DNA from: Pseudomonadota bacterium
Lineage (GTDB): Bacteria; Pseudomonadota; Gammaproteobacteria; Steroidobacterales; Steroidobacteraceae
NCBI GenBank assembly: GCA_023433705.1
Contig: JAEYUC010000008.1
Coordinates: forward strand, 1 to 39,313
DNA length: 39,313 nt
Direction: 5' to 3'
This document shows, in pieces, positions 1 to 7,142 of this stretch; the stretch's first letter is position 1; every line of letters begins with the position of its first letter. Below the pieces are notes generated by a model that was not told the origin of the DNA, made no database searches, and worked only from the letters and a program-made list of their open reading frames with translations. Both the position numbers and the translations under genes were made by a program.

Positions 1-1022
1 GGCTCGTCGACCAGCACCTTCTGGAAGCGGCGCTCGAGCGCGGCGTCCTTCTCGATGTACTTGCGGTATTCGTCGAGCGTGGTCGCGCCGACGCAATGCA
101 GCTCGCCGCGCGCGAGCGCGGGCTTCAGCATGTTGCCGGCGTCCATGGCGCCCTCGGCCTTGCCGGCGCCGACCATGGTGTGCAGCTCGTCGATGAACAG
201 GATGATCTGGCCTTCCTGCTTGGCGAGATCGTTGAGCACGCCCTTGAGGCGCTCCTCGAATTCGCCGCGGAACTTGGCGCCCGCGATCAACGCGCCCATG
301 TCGAGGGCGAGGATGCGCTTGTTCTTCAGGCCCTCCGGCACTTCGCCATTGATGATGCGTTGCGCGAGGCCTTCGACAATCGCGGTCTTGCCGACGCCGG
401 GCTCGCCGATGAGCACGGGGTTGTTCTTCGTGCGGCGCGCGAGCACCTGCACCGTGCGGCGGATCTCGTCGTCGCGGCCGATGACCGGATCGAGCTTGCC
501 GCTCGACGCGCGCGCGGTCAGATCGATGGTGTATTTCTCGAGCGCACCGCGCTTCTCCTCGGCCTGCGGATCGTTCACAGCTTCTCCGCCGCGGATCTGG
601 TCGATCGCCTGCTCGATACCGGCCTTCGAGACGCCGGCGTCCTTGAGCAGTCTGGCGAGCGTGTGCTTGTCCTCGAACGAGGCGAGCACGAAGAGCTCGG
701 TCGGGATGTAATCGTCCTTGCGCTGCTGCGCGAGCTTGTCGGTGACGTTGAGCAGGCGGTTGAGGTCCTGTGAGACGTGGACGTCGCCGGGTGTGCCCTG
801 CACCTGCGGTAGTTTGTCGATGGCGGCGTCGAGATCCTTGCGCAGCTTCGCGACGTTCGCGCCGGCCTTGACGAGCAAAGGTCGCGTCGTGCCGTCCTGC
901 TGGTCGAGCAGCGCGGCGAACACGTGCGCCGGCTCCATGAACTGGTTGTCACGTCCGACGGCCAAAGATTGGGCATCAGCCAGGGCCGATTGGAACCGGC
1001 TGGTAAGTCTTTCCATTCGCAT
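1..1022 (-). CDS. clpB: ClpB disaggregase, N-terminal part (gene runs off the window)
   Basis: ATP-dependent AAA+ chaperone that, with DnaK/DnaJ/GrpE, extracts polypeptides from aggregates after heat stress in the cytoplasm. About 340 residues are visible: the N-terminal Clp repeat domain (residues 1-145) and most of the first nucleotide-binding domain, with Walker A GEPGVGKT, Walker B ILFIDELHT and the stretch ALERRFQKVLVDE at the window edge. The remainder lies beyond base 1. I place the start at the ATG at 1022-1020, giving MRMERLTSRFQ, which aligns with E. coli MRLDRLTNKFQ. A second in-frame ATG lies two codons later (1016). Neither has a clear Shine-Dalgarno sequence. A sigma-32-like promoter lies directly upstream. 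Family assignment is secure; the exact start is less so. Confidence 0.96.
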   Translation of the reverse strand, partial: MRMERLTSRFQSALADAQSLAVGRDNQFMEPAHVFAALLDQQDGTTRPLLVKAGANVAKLRKDLDAAIDKLPQVQGTPGDVHVSQDLNRLLNVTDKLAQQRKDDYIPTELFVLASFEDKHTLARLLKDAGVSKAGIEQAIDQIRGGEAVNDPQAEEKRGALEKYTIDLTARASSGKLDPVIGRDDEIRRTVQVLARRTKNNPVLIGEPGVGKTAIVEGLAQRIINGEVPEGLKNKRILALDMGALIAGAKFRGEFEERLKGVLNDLAKQEGQIILFIDELHTMVGAGKAEGAMDAGNMLKPALARGELHCVGATTLDEYRKYIEKDAALERRFQKVLVDE

Positions 1023-1031
1023 AGGCCGGCA

Positions 1032-1060
1032 ACTTGGGGCCCGGCCGTCAGCCGTTCAAG
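1032..1060 (-). promoter_or_regulatory. Sigma-32 (heat-shock) type promoter of clpB
   Basis: On the minus strand there is a -35 CTTGAA (1060-1055), a 15-nt spacer, and a -10 CCCCAAGT (1039-1032). The known RpoH consensus is CTTGAA, about 12-17 nt, CCCCATNT, so only the A in place of T in the -10 box departs. It fits clpB being a heat-shock gene. The -10 box ends only 9 nt before the chosen ATG, implying a very short leader. Confidence 0.72.
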
Positions 1061-1085
1061 CCCCATGCGGGCCGAATACGGAATA

Positions 1086-2027
1086 TTACGAACCCGACCT
1101 ACACCGGACCGGCAGGTACTTGTCAGGGACGTCACTGCCCAAGTACCCCTCCGAGGGTGTCCACCCGTGCGGTGTAGTTGCATTGCCGCAAACCCACCGG
1201 ATGTCACCGTCCTGGTTGGCCGCGGGCGTGAGGGCCATGCGCTGCCCGCGGATGTGGGGGTTGGCCGCCCGGCCGAAGGTAATCACGACGCTGCCGGTGA
1301 AGACCTCCACCTTTTCGACGTGCTTGCCGCTCGGCATGTCGCCCGGCATGTCGTCTTGCTCCGCCCAGCGGTGCTCGGAGATCCAGATCTCCTCGACCCG
1401 TGCCTTGGCGGCGTTGGCGAGATCGAGCCCTTCGGCGACCTGCGCCCGGATCGTGTAGTCCTGGTAGGCCGGGATCGCGATGGCCGCGAGGATGCCGCTG
1501 CCGAAGAGGCCGACGCCGAGCATCACGCCCAGCATCGGGCCGACGCCCGTGCCGCCATTGCGTTCGATGCGCCTGGCACGCTTGTCGGGCTGGTTCGTGA
1601 AGCTCGATGGGACATCGCGGATGGCCTTCCGGACGCGACGCCAATAGAGCGAGCTCGCGAACACCGAAAGCACCGCCCCGGGCACGAAAAGCACCACGAT
1701 CACGATGAGCGCCGATATCGCTGGAGATGGCTTCGTCGCGCCGATCAGGAGGCCGGCGAGCACCGCCGTGAAGATCGGCAACAGGAGCAGATGGGCCAGC
1801 CCCACGCCGAACATCTTTCGATACAGGAACCACCACGAGGTCACGAAGAACGCCGGCCAGTGCCAGCCGGCCTTCGAGTCGCCCTGGTCGAACTGCTCGA
1901 ATCGCGGCAGGTAGTAGTCCTTGTTCCGCCCGATGGCGAGTTCGTAGTCGAACTGCTGCTGTTGCTCGGGACTCGCGGCCGGCGCGACAGGGCTTGCCGA
2001 AGCCTGGGCATACGGATTCGTCGACAT
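1086..2027 (-). CDS. DUF2628-like membrane domain fused to a type IV pilin-like domain
   Basis: A 313-residue protein with two recognisable halves. Residues 1-150 have a proline/glutamine-rich start, the aromatic stretch WHWPAFFVTSWWFLYRKM and two hydrophobic helices (about 75-95 and 103-125), as in DUF2628 membrane proteins. Residues 165-313 resemble a major pilin: hydrophobic helix ending GILAAIAIPAYQDYT, then a globular part with Cys280 and Cys309 placed like the C-terminal disulfide loop (ending KYLPVRC). The prepilin peptidase signal (G-F-T-L-x-E) is missing, so processing by PilD is unlikely and the protein should stay in the inner membrane. The start ATG at 2027 is preceded by a GAGGGAG ribosome site. 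The ZIP gene lies 36 nt upstream and clpB 63 nt downstream on the same strand. Function unknown. Confidence 0.85.
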   Translation of the reverse strand: MSTNPYAQASASPVAPAASPEQQQQFDYELAIGRNKDYYLPRFEQFDQGDSKAGWHWPAFFVTSWWFLYRKMFGVGLAHLLLLPIFTAVLAGLLIGATKPSPAISALIVIVVLFVPGAVLSVFASSLYWRRVRKAIRDVPSSFTNQPDKRARRIERNGGTGVGPMLGVMLGVGLFGSGILAAIAIPAYQDYTIRAQVAEGLDLANAAKARVEEIWISEHRWAEQDDMPGDMPSGKHVEKVEVFTGSVVITFGRAANPHIRGQRMALTPAANQDGDIRWVCGNATTPHGWTPSEGYLGSDVPDKYLPVRCRSGS

Positions 2028-2063
2028 CGTGTACTCCCTCGAACTGATTCTTCGGAACGCTTC

Positions 2064-2870
2064 TTAGTGAGCGTTGTTTTCCGCCAGGGCAATGATGGCA
2101 ATACCGCAGCCGATGAGCAAAACCTGCATGACGCTCGAGCGCGGATCGATGCGTCGGTGAAGGCCCGGGATGAGGTCAGCCACAGCAACGTACAGCAGGC
2201 TGGCCGCGGCGACCGCGAGCGCGAACGGCAGCACGGTCAAAGCGGTGCCGAGCGCGAAGTAGCCGATGATCCCGCCGAGCACTGCCGTGAGGCTGGTCAG
2301 TAGATTGAGGCCGAGTGCGCGGCGGCGCGAGACGCCCGAATGCAGCAGCACGGCGAAGTTGCCGACTTCCTGCGGGATTTCGTGGGCCATGATGGCGAGC
2401 GCGGTGACGATACCGAGGTGGACGTCGGTGAGGAAGGCCGCGGCGATCAGCACGCCGTCGAGGACGTTGTGCAGGGCGTCGCCGATGAGGACGAGGGAGC
2501 CGCTGGCTTTCTGGCGTGCGTGGTCGTGGTTGTGGTTGTGCTGATGTGCGTCCGCGACGGTGTGCTCGTCGCAGTGATCGTCATGGCAGTGGCGCCAGAG
2601 CAGGAATTTTTCGAGCACGAAGAACAGCGCAATGCCGGCGATAAGCGCGATGCCGACTTGGTGGACGTTGCCGATACCCGCCCCTTCCACCGCGTGCGGG
2701 ATCAGCGCGAGCAGCGCGGCGCCTAACAAGGCGCCGGTGGCGAAGGAGACCAGGTGAGGCAGCGCCGCTTCACGCGAGCGCGCGGGCAATGCCAGGAATG
2801 TGCCGGCCGCGAGGACGGACAGGACGCCTGAAACCGTGGTGGCGAGGATGATCCAGAGGAGAGTGGTCAA
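2064..2870 (-). CDS. ZIP-family divalent metal transporter
   Basis: A 268-residue inner-membrane protein with about eight hydrophobic helices. Transport-site signatures of ZIP (zinc/iron permease) proteins are present: HNVLDG at 134-139 and HEIPQEVG at 163-170, in the two helices that form the binuclear metal site. Between helices III and IV is a histidine-rich loop (about residues 94-118, with HCHDDHCDEH and HQHNHNHDH), the usual cytosolic metal-binding loop of this family. Zn2+ is the likeliest substrate, but ZupT-like members also carry Fe, Mn or Co. The start is a TTG at 2870 with no clear ribosome site; no ATG is available and a stop lies four codons upstream. It may be co-transcribed with the DUF2628-pilin gene. 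Confidence 0.9.
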   Translation of the reverse strand: MTTLLWIILATTVSGVLSVLAAGTFLALPARSREAALPHLVSFATGALLGAALLALIPHAVEGAGIGNVHQVGIALIAGIALFFVLEKFLLWRHCHDDHCDEHTVADAHQHNHNHDHARQKASGSLVLIGDALHNVLDGVLIAAAFLTDVHLGIVTALAIMAHEIPQEVGNFAVLLHSGVSRRRALGLNLLTSLTAVLGGIIGYFALGTALTVLPFALAVAAASLLYVAVADLIPGLHRRIDPRSSVMQVLLIGCGIAIIALAENNAH

Positions 2871-2979
2871 AGCGGGCGGATGCTAGCACGGTCGAGAATG
2901 GGCGGCGTCATTGCCCAGGCGTGTGGGGACTCTATTCCTACCGCTAAAGAGCAGAAACGACGCTCGGCTGGATTAACTA

Positions 2980-3004
2980 CTTGGCACTATATTTACAAGC
3001 CAAG
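2980..3004 (+). promoter_or_regulatory. Possible operator/-10 region of the ORF6N gene
   Basis: Perfect 6-bp inverted arms CTTGGC (2980-2985) and GCCAAG (2999-3004) flank a 13-nt AT-rich spacer containing TATATT (2988-2993), a plausible -10 element. No good -35 box is visible. It would place a transcript start about 35 nt before the ATG at 3035. Weak, sequence-only evidence. Confidence 0.25.
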
Positions 3005-3034
3005 CTCGCATGGCTCCCCGTCGAGATCGAGGTC

Positions 3035-3565
3035 ATGAGTCGACAGGATATTTCCGTCGAAGGCGTCTCGCGGACCATCCTCAGCGTTCGTAGTTTGCGC
3101 GTCATTCTCGATTCGGACTTGGCCGCGCTCTACGGCGTCTCCACCAAGCGCCTGAATGAACAGGTCAAGCGCAATGCCGCGCGATTCCCGGAAGACTTCA
3201 TGTTCCGTCTTTCCGCATCTGAGACCGAAGCCCTGAACCGGTCGCATTTTGCGACCGGTTCCCAGAAGCACCGCGACCCGCGTTTCCCGCCGTTCGCCTT
3301 CACCGAACACGGCGCCATCATGGCCGCCACCGTCTTGAACAGCCCCCGCGCCGTCGAGATGAGTCTCTACGTCGTGCGTGCGTTCATCCGATTACGCGAA
3401 CTGCTCGCCGCCAACTCCGCCCTGAGCCGCAAGCTCGATGAGCTCGAGAGCAAGTACAAGCACCACGACCACGCCATCGCTGCCATTCTCTCCACCCTGC
3501 GCGAGCTCATGCACGCCCCTGCGCCCAAGCGCCGTGGCATCGGTTTCACCGCCGATCTCGACTGA
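3035..3565 (+). CDS. ORF6N-domain DNA-binding protein (phage/mobile-element type)
   Basis: A 176-residue protein. Residues 6-95 form an ORF6N domain: IRSLRV-like start (SVRSLRVILDSDLAALYGV), the T-K-R-L-N-E-Q-V-K-R-N helix, RFPEDFMFRLS and the closing FTEHGAIMAATVL motif. The rest is helical, with a coiled-coil-like stretch (residues 115-150) and a basic C-terminus. ORF6N domains occur in phage antirepressor-type proteins and in orphan chromosomal copies, so a DNA-binding role is likely but no target is known. A TTG start at 2981 would add 18 residues lacking family resemblance, so ATG 3035 is preferred. Its 3' end touches an Rhs gene remnant on the opposite strand. Probably horizontally acquired. 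Confidence 0.85.
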   Translation: MSRQDISVEGVSRTILSVRSLRVILDSDLAALYGVSTKRLNEQVKRNAARFPEDFMFRLSASETEALNRSHFATGSQKHRDPRFPPFAFTEHGAIMAATVLNSPRAVEMSLYVVRAFIRLRELLAANSALSRKLDELESKYKHHDHAIAAILSTLRELMHAPAPKRRGIGFTADLD

Positions 3566-3571
3566 GAGGTC

Positions 3572-3765
3572 GCGAGGTTGCCGGCGGAGTCATACGTGTT
3601 CGACGTGACGCCGATGTCCGGGCTGGATTGAGTCGTCAGGTCCCCGAACCCGTTGTAGGCGTAGCTCGTGACCGCGGAGCGAGGATCCGTGACCTGCGTC
3701 AGGTTGTCGTTCGCGTCGTAGCCGAACTGCGCGAGTCGCAAGGCTTCCTTGGCGACTGATCTGGC
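3572..3765 (-). pseudogene. Rhs/YD-repeat protein remnant
   Basis: Read on the minus strand, this stretch encodes about two YD repeats (FGYDANDNLTQVTD, TSYAYNGFGDLT, NTYDSAGNLATS) typical of Rhs/RHS-repeat proteins, the large polymorphic-toxin carriers. There is no start with a ribosome site and no toxin tip. The frame begins just after the stop codon of the 82-residue gene (TGA at 3768-3766), and the similarity ends within about 10 nt of the ORF6N stop codon, where the frame becomes antisense to ORF6N. I read it as the leftover of a deleted or interrupted rhs gene. Confidence 0.7.
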
Positions 3766-4014
3766 TCAATTGGAAATCAGCACGCCGTATCTCGCGATCC
3801 GCTCATCGAATTCCGCCTCCATGCCGGGATGCGCGGCATACAGCCTCTTCAGTAGCTTAAAAGCGATATCACCGGAAATTGCGCTGATCGCCAGCAGGAA
3901 GGATTCGTATTCCTGTTCGGTCGCATGCTCACGAATCAGAGGCAAGAGATCGTTGAGATCGGCAGATGCGCGAAAGGCTACCTGTGCAACGTGCCTTGCT
4001 AGTTCTTCATTCAT
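3766..4014 (-). CDS. Small acidic helical protein, unknown function (possible orphan immunity protein)
   Basis: An 82-residue protein I do not recognise. The start ATG at 4014 is well supported by AGGAGG five bases upstream; a start at 4059 would precede that site and is rejected. Predicted features by eye: nearly all helical, net acidic, no signal peptide, no membrane segment, no cysteine. It includes MNEELARHVAQVAFRASADL at the N-terminus and a central hydrophobic helix (about 38-50). Base composition is more AT-rich than the flanking housekeeping genes. It sits directly before an Rhs fragment in the same orientation, so a role as a toxin-immunity protein is conceivable; this is inference from context only. 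The UspB-like gene lies 107 nt upstream. Confidence 0.7.
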   Translation of the reverse strand: MNEELARHVAQVAFRASADLNDLLPLIREHATEQEYESFLLAISAISGDIAFKLLKRLYAAHPGMEAEFDERIARYGVLISN

Positions 4015-4121
4015 GGTTACCTCCTCGCCGTCCTGCAATTGCCACTCACTCCACGGCAATCTGTCACGACACGCGAAAAAGGCACAGCCCGAGGAGATTC
4101 ATGACCGAGGCGTGAAGCGAT

Positions 4122-4466
4122 CTACATATCTCGAAACCACGAGATCAATGGCAGAGTAAAAAGCAGCAATACAAGTGCAAGACAGCACTTATGCAGGATC
4201 GCAAGACGGTTGAGCCGAGGGTCATTCAGTTGCTTGTGCTCGTTCCTCAGGAGGAAAAGCAACAAGTTGATTTGGCCCTGAACCTGGGACGATTCCTCCT
4301 CGAGTGACGGGCTAAGCCAGTTTCGCGGAAGACCGAACTCAGCCCACTTCAGTGGGTGGTTCGCCTGCAATCGACGAGAAATGCAAATCCCGGTGAGTAG
4401 TCCTACTACACTTACGACCGCGACTGCACTAATGCAGCCCCAGATCAGGATGATGTTAGAGTCCAC
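4122..4466 (-). CDS. Small two-helix membrane protein, UspB-like topology
   Basis: A 114-residue protein with one transmembrane helix at the N-terminus (about residues 4-28) and one at the C-terminus (about 92-110), joined by a soluble section containing LKWAEFGLP and NDPRLNRL. This layout and the L-x-x-x-x-P-x-x-W-x-x-x-G-x-P pattern resemble small membrane proteins grouped with UspB (universal stress protein B), but identity is not strong enough to name it. The GTG start at 4466 has an AGGGGG ribosome site six bases upstream; a longer reading to 4604 would overlap pgeF. Codon use is noticeably less GC-rich than pgeF, suggesting acquisition by transfer. Confidence 0.68.
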   Translation of the reverse strand: MDSNIILIWGCISAVAVVSVVGLLTGICISRRLQANHPLKWAEFGLPRNWLSPSLEEESSQVQGQINLLLFLLRNEHKQLNDPRLNRLAILHKCCLALVLLLFTLPLISWFRDM

Positions 4467-4513
4467 GCGGTGCCCCCTTGCGGAGCTGTCCCAGTCCCAG
4501 GGATTGAGCGAGA

Positions 4514-5257
4514 TCAGTCTTTCCAGATGAGCGCGGCAAGTCTGCCGCACTTTCCTTCCCGCCGATGAGAGTAGAACCTTTTTCGATCGGCAAACGTGCA
4601 CCACTGCCCACCGCTCACATCGTTGACGCCCAAAGCGGCGAGTCGCCAGCGAGCCAAGCCCGCCAAATCCGCCTGCCAGCGGCCGCGCGGATTCCGCGCG
4701 AACAGCGAAGCGGCTTCCGCATCCTCTTTAACGAAGGCTTCGCGCACTTCGTCGCCTACTTCAAAGTGCTCGCGCGAGATCGCAGGACCGAGCCAGGCGG
4801 TCAGCTCGCCCGGCGGAACACCCATCTCGCGCACGATGTCCTCGAGCACGCCGCCCGCAAGACCACGCCATCCGGCATGCGCCGCACCAATAGTTTGGCC
4901 GTCACGGCTAGCAAACAACACGGGGAGGCAATCCGCGACCATGATCACGCAAACGCGATTGGCGGTACGCGTGAAGGATGCATCCGCGGTCGGCGGGGCG
5001 AAAGTGTGTACCGAATCGAGATCGACCACGTCCACTCCGTGCACCTGGTTGAGCCATGCGGGATCGGTCGGAAGTCGCAGCTTCTCGCACAGCAACTCGC
5101 GATTGGCCGCAACGGATTCGGGAGAGTCACCGACGTGCGTGGCGACATTGAATGAATCCCAGGGTGGCGCGCTTACGCCGCCCAGCCGTGTCGTGAACGC
5201 CGCACGCACGCCCGCGGGCGTACGCCAGTCGAAATCGAGCAACGACTCGTCGGTCAT
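4514..5257 (-). CDS. pgeF: Peptidoglycan editing factor PgeF (YfiH/laccase-domain family)
   Basis: A 247-residue cytoplasmic protein of the multicopper-polyphenol-oxidase-like YfiH family. In E. coli PgeF hydrolyses a mis-incorporated L-Ser from UDP-MurNAc-L-Ser, protecting peptidoglycan composition; older annotations call it a laccase or purine nucleoside phosphorylase. The metal-site residues are present: His73 (NQVHG), Cys110 (ADCLPV) and His127 (HAGWRG), plus the C-terminal CTF-x(4)-R-FYSHRR signature. Its ATG overlaps the rluD stop codon by four bases (ATGA), so rluD and pgeF are translationally coupled. In E. coli clpB follows; here it is about 3.5 kb further along. Confidence 0.95.
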   Translation of the reverse strand: MTDESLLDFDWRTPAGVRAAFTTRLGGVSAPPWDSFNVATHVGDSPESVAANRELLCEKLRLPTDPAWLNQVHGVDVVDLDSVHTFAPPTADASFTRTANRVCVIMVADCLPVLFASRDGQTIGAAHAGWRGLAGGVLEDIVREMGVPPGELTAWLGPAISREHFEVGDEVREAFVKEDAEAASLFARNPRGRWQADLAGLARWRLAALGVNDVSGGQWCTFADRKRFYSHRREGKCGRLAALIWKD

Positions 5258-6219
5258 CGCGCGGCCTCGCGCGCATCCCGTTCGAGCGCGCCTAACAACC
5301 CGGCCAGATCCTCCGGAATCGGCGCCGTGTACTCCACGCGCTTGCCGGACTTCGGATGAGTGAATTCGAGTTTCTCGGCGTGCAATGCTTGGCGCTTGAA
5401 CGCATCCAGCGCGGCGACCAATGCCGGCGTCGCGCCGGCGGGCAACTTGCGCCGCCCGCCATACACCGGATCGCCGACGATCGGATATCCCGCGTGCGCG
5501 AGATGCACGCGAATCTGGTGCGTCCGCCCCGTCTCCAATCGAACCCGCGTCAACGTATGCGCACGGAATTTCTTCTCGACGCGGTAGTGAGTCACCGCAT
5601 GCCGTCCATCACTGCGCACCGCCATCTTCGTCCGCTGCGTGCGATGCCGTCCGATGGGCTCATCGACGGTGCCGCCACCTGTCATCACGCCCACGCACAC
5701 CGCGAGATACTCGCGCCGGACCTCGTGCGCCGCGAGCTCCGCCACCAGCGCCGTATGGGCCGCCAGCGTGCGCGCGATCACTAACAACCCGCTCGTATCC
5801 TTGTCGATGCGATGCACGAGCCCCGCGCGTGGCACGCGCGCGAGTTTCGGATCGTGCGCGAGCAGCGCGTTCTGCAGCGTGCTCGCGCGGTTGCCGGCGC
5901 CCGGATGCACGACCAGCCCGGGAGGCTTGTTGATGACGATTACCGAGGCATCTTCATGCACGATGTCGATCGGCAGCTTCTCGGCCTTGACCCCGGTCTC
6001 TTCGACGATCCGGGCCTCGACCACCGCCACCTCGCCGCCGACTACCGGGTCGCGAGGCCGAACCGTAAGGCCATTCACCCGAACGGCGCCCTCCTCGATC
6101 CAGCCCTGCAGGCGGGTGCGCGAGTATTGCGGCAACAACAGGGCCAGGGCCGCGTCGAGGCGCCGGCCTGCGAGGTCCGTGGGTAACTCGAGGCGGTGGG
6201 TCTGGAACTTGGGGCTCAA
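5254..6219 (-). CDS. rluD: 23S rRNA pseudouridine synthase RluD
   Basis: Isomerises U1911, U1915 and U1917 in helix 69 of 23S rRNA to pseudouridine. The 321-residue protein has an N-terminal S4 RNA-binding domain (about residues 16-75) and the RluA-type catalytic domain with HRIDKDTSGL; the catalytic aspartate is Asp139, the same number as in E. coli RluD. GRTHQIRVHLAH and VGDPVYGG are further family signatures. The start appears to be a TTG at 6219, since no in-frame ATG precedes the S4 domain. It is divergent from bamD, with 99 nt between them, and overlaps pgeF by four bases, matching the gammaproteobacterial bamD/rluD/pgeF order. Confidence 0.95.
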   Translation of the reverse strand: MSPKFQTHRLELPTDLAGRRLDAALALLLPQYSRTRLQGWIEEGAVRVNGLTVRPRDPVVGGEVAVVEARIVEETGVKAEKLPIDIVHEDASVIVINKPPGLVVHPGAGNRASTLQNALLAHDPKLARVPRAGLVHRIDKDTSGLLVIARTLAAHTALVAELAAHEVRREYLAVCVGVMTGGGTVDEPIGRHRTQRTKMAVRSDGRHAVTHYRVEKKFRAHTLTRVRLETGRTHQIRVHLAHAGYPIVGDPVYGGRRKLPAGATPALVAALDAFKRQALHAEKLEFTHPKSGKRVEYTAPIPEDLAGLLGALERDAREAAR

Positions 6220-6228
6220 CCGTGTGGT

Positions 6229-6254
6229 CCGACAGCTTTTCGGGCCGCTATACT
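6229..6254 (+). promoter_or_regulatory. Probable sigma-70 promoter of bamD
   Basis: TATACT at 6249-6254 matches the -10 consensus at five of six positions; a weak -35 candidate CCGACA (6229-6234) is spaced 14 nt away, shorter than usual. It lies in the 99-nt gap between the divergent rluD and bamD, about 65 nt before the bamD ATG. Confidence 0.38.
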
Positions 6255-6318
6255 CCCGCGTCCAGCCGCGATTTCAAACCCAATAACACCGGCACATTCG
6301 AGAAACGGCAATCCATAC

Positions 6319-7128
6319 ATGCGATCCATGCGTTCCGCCGGGCTACTGGCACTCTTATTCATAACCTTCGGCATTTCACTCAGCGGCTGCAAGTCCCGGG
6401 ACGGCGCCGAGGGCCCGATGACGGATCCGGCAGTGGTCTACGAGCGCGCGCATCGCGCGCTGCGCGGCGGCGACTACCCGCAGGCCATCCGCATCTACGA
6501 AGCGCTCATGGCCCGCTACCCGTTCGCGGCGGAATCTCGCCAGTCGCGTCTCGACGTGATCTACGCGTACTACCGCGCGGGTGAGTCCGAATCCGCGATC
6601 GACGCGGCGGACACCTTCATCCGCGAGAACCCGACGCATCCGCGCATCGACTACGCGTGGTACCTCAAGGGCCTCACGGACTTCGAGCGCATGCCGAACT
6701 TCCTCGAGCGCTGGTTCCGTGTCGACCTCAACCAGCGTCCGCCGACCCAGGCGCGCCGTTCGTTCGCGTCGTTCCTCACGGTCGTGCAGCAGTTTCCGAA
6801 CAGCGACTACGCGCACGACGCGCGCCGTCGCATGGTCTACCTGCGCAACCGCCTCGCCGATTATGAAATCGCGGTGGCGCGCTATTACATCGACCGCGGT
6901 GCGTACGTCGCCGCCGCGCAGCGCGCGAAGGTCGCGATCGAGGAATACGACGGCGCGCCCGCCGTGCGCGATGCGCTCGAGATCATGATCTACGCCTACG
7001 AGCAGATGGATCTCAAGGACCTCGCCGCGCAGACCCGTGCGATGTATCGCAACAACTTCGAAGGCGAGGCGGGCGAGCGCAGAGAGGCGCCGAAGCGCAA
7101 GTGGTACAAGTTGTGGCTTTCGACCTGA
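6319..7128 (+). CDS. bamD: Outer-membrane assembly lipoprotein BamD
   Basis: Essential lipoprotein of the BAM complex, which folds beta-barrel proteins into the outer membrane. The 269-residue precursor has a lipoprotein signal peptide with lipobox L-S-G-C; Cys24 becomes the acylated N-terminus. The mature part consists of tetratricopeptide-like repeats: YERAHRALRGGDYPQAIRIYE, the YAYYRAGE repeat, RSFASFLTVVQQFPNSDY, and VARYYIDRGAYVAAAQRAK, in the order typical of BamD. The ATG at 6319 fits the signal peptide; the longer reading from 6196 would precede it and overlap rluD. A second ATG three codons later is also possible. It is convergent with nadE, with only 14 nt between the stops. Confidence 0.95.
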   Translation: MRSMRSAGLLALLFITFGISLSGCKSRDGAEGPMTDPAVVYERAHRALRGGDYPQAIRIYEALMARYPFAAESRQSRLDVIYAYYRAGESESAIDAADTFIRENPTHPRIDYAWYLKGLTDFERMPNFLERWFRVDLNQRPPTQARRSFASFLTVVQQFPNSDYAHDARRRMVYLRNRLADYEIAVARYYIDRGAYVAAAQRAKVAIEEYDGAPAVRDALEIMIYAYEQMDLKDLAAQTRAMYRNNFEGEAGERREAPKRKWYKLWLST

Positions 7129-7142
7129 GGTCGCGGCGCTAA

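Noticed and set aside
2871..4121. Integrase, transposase or tRNA attachment site for the accessory region
   Set aside because: No recombinase gene, tRNA gene or flanking direct repeat could be found by reading the sequence.
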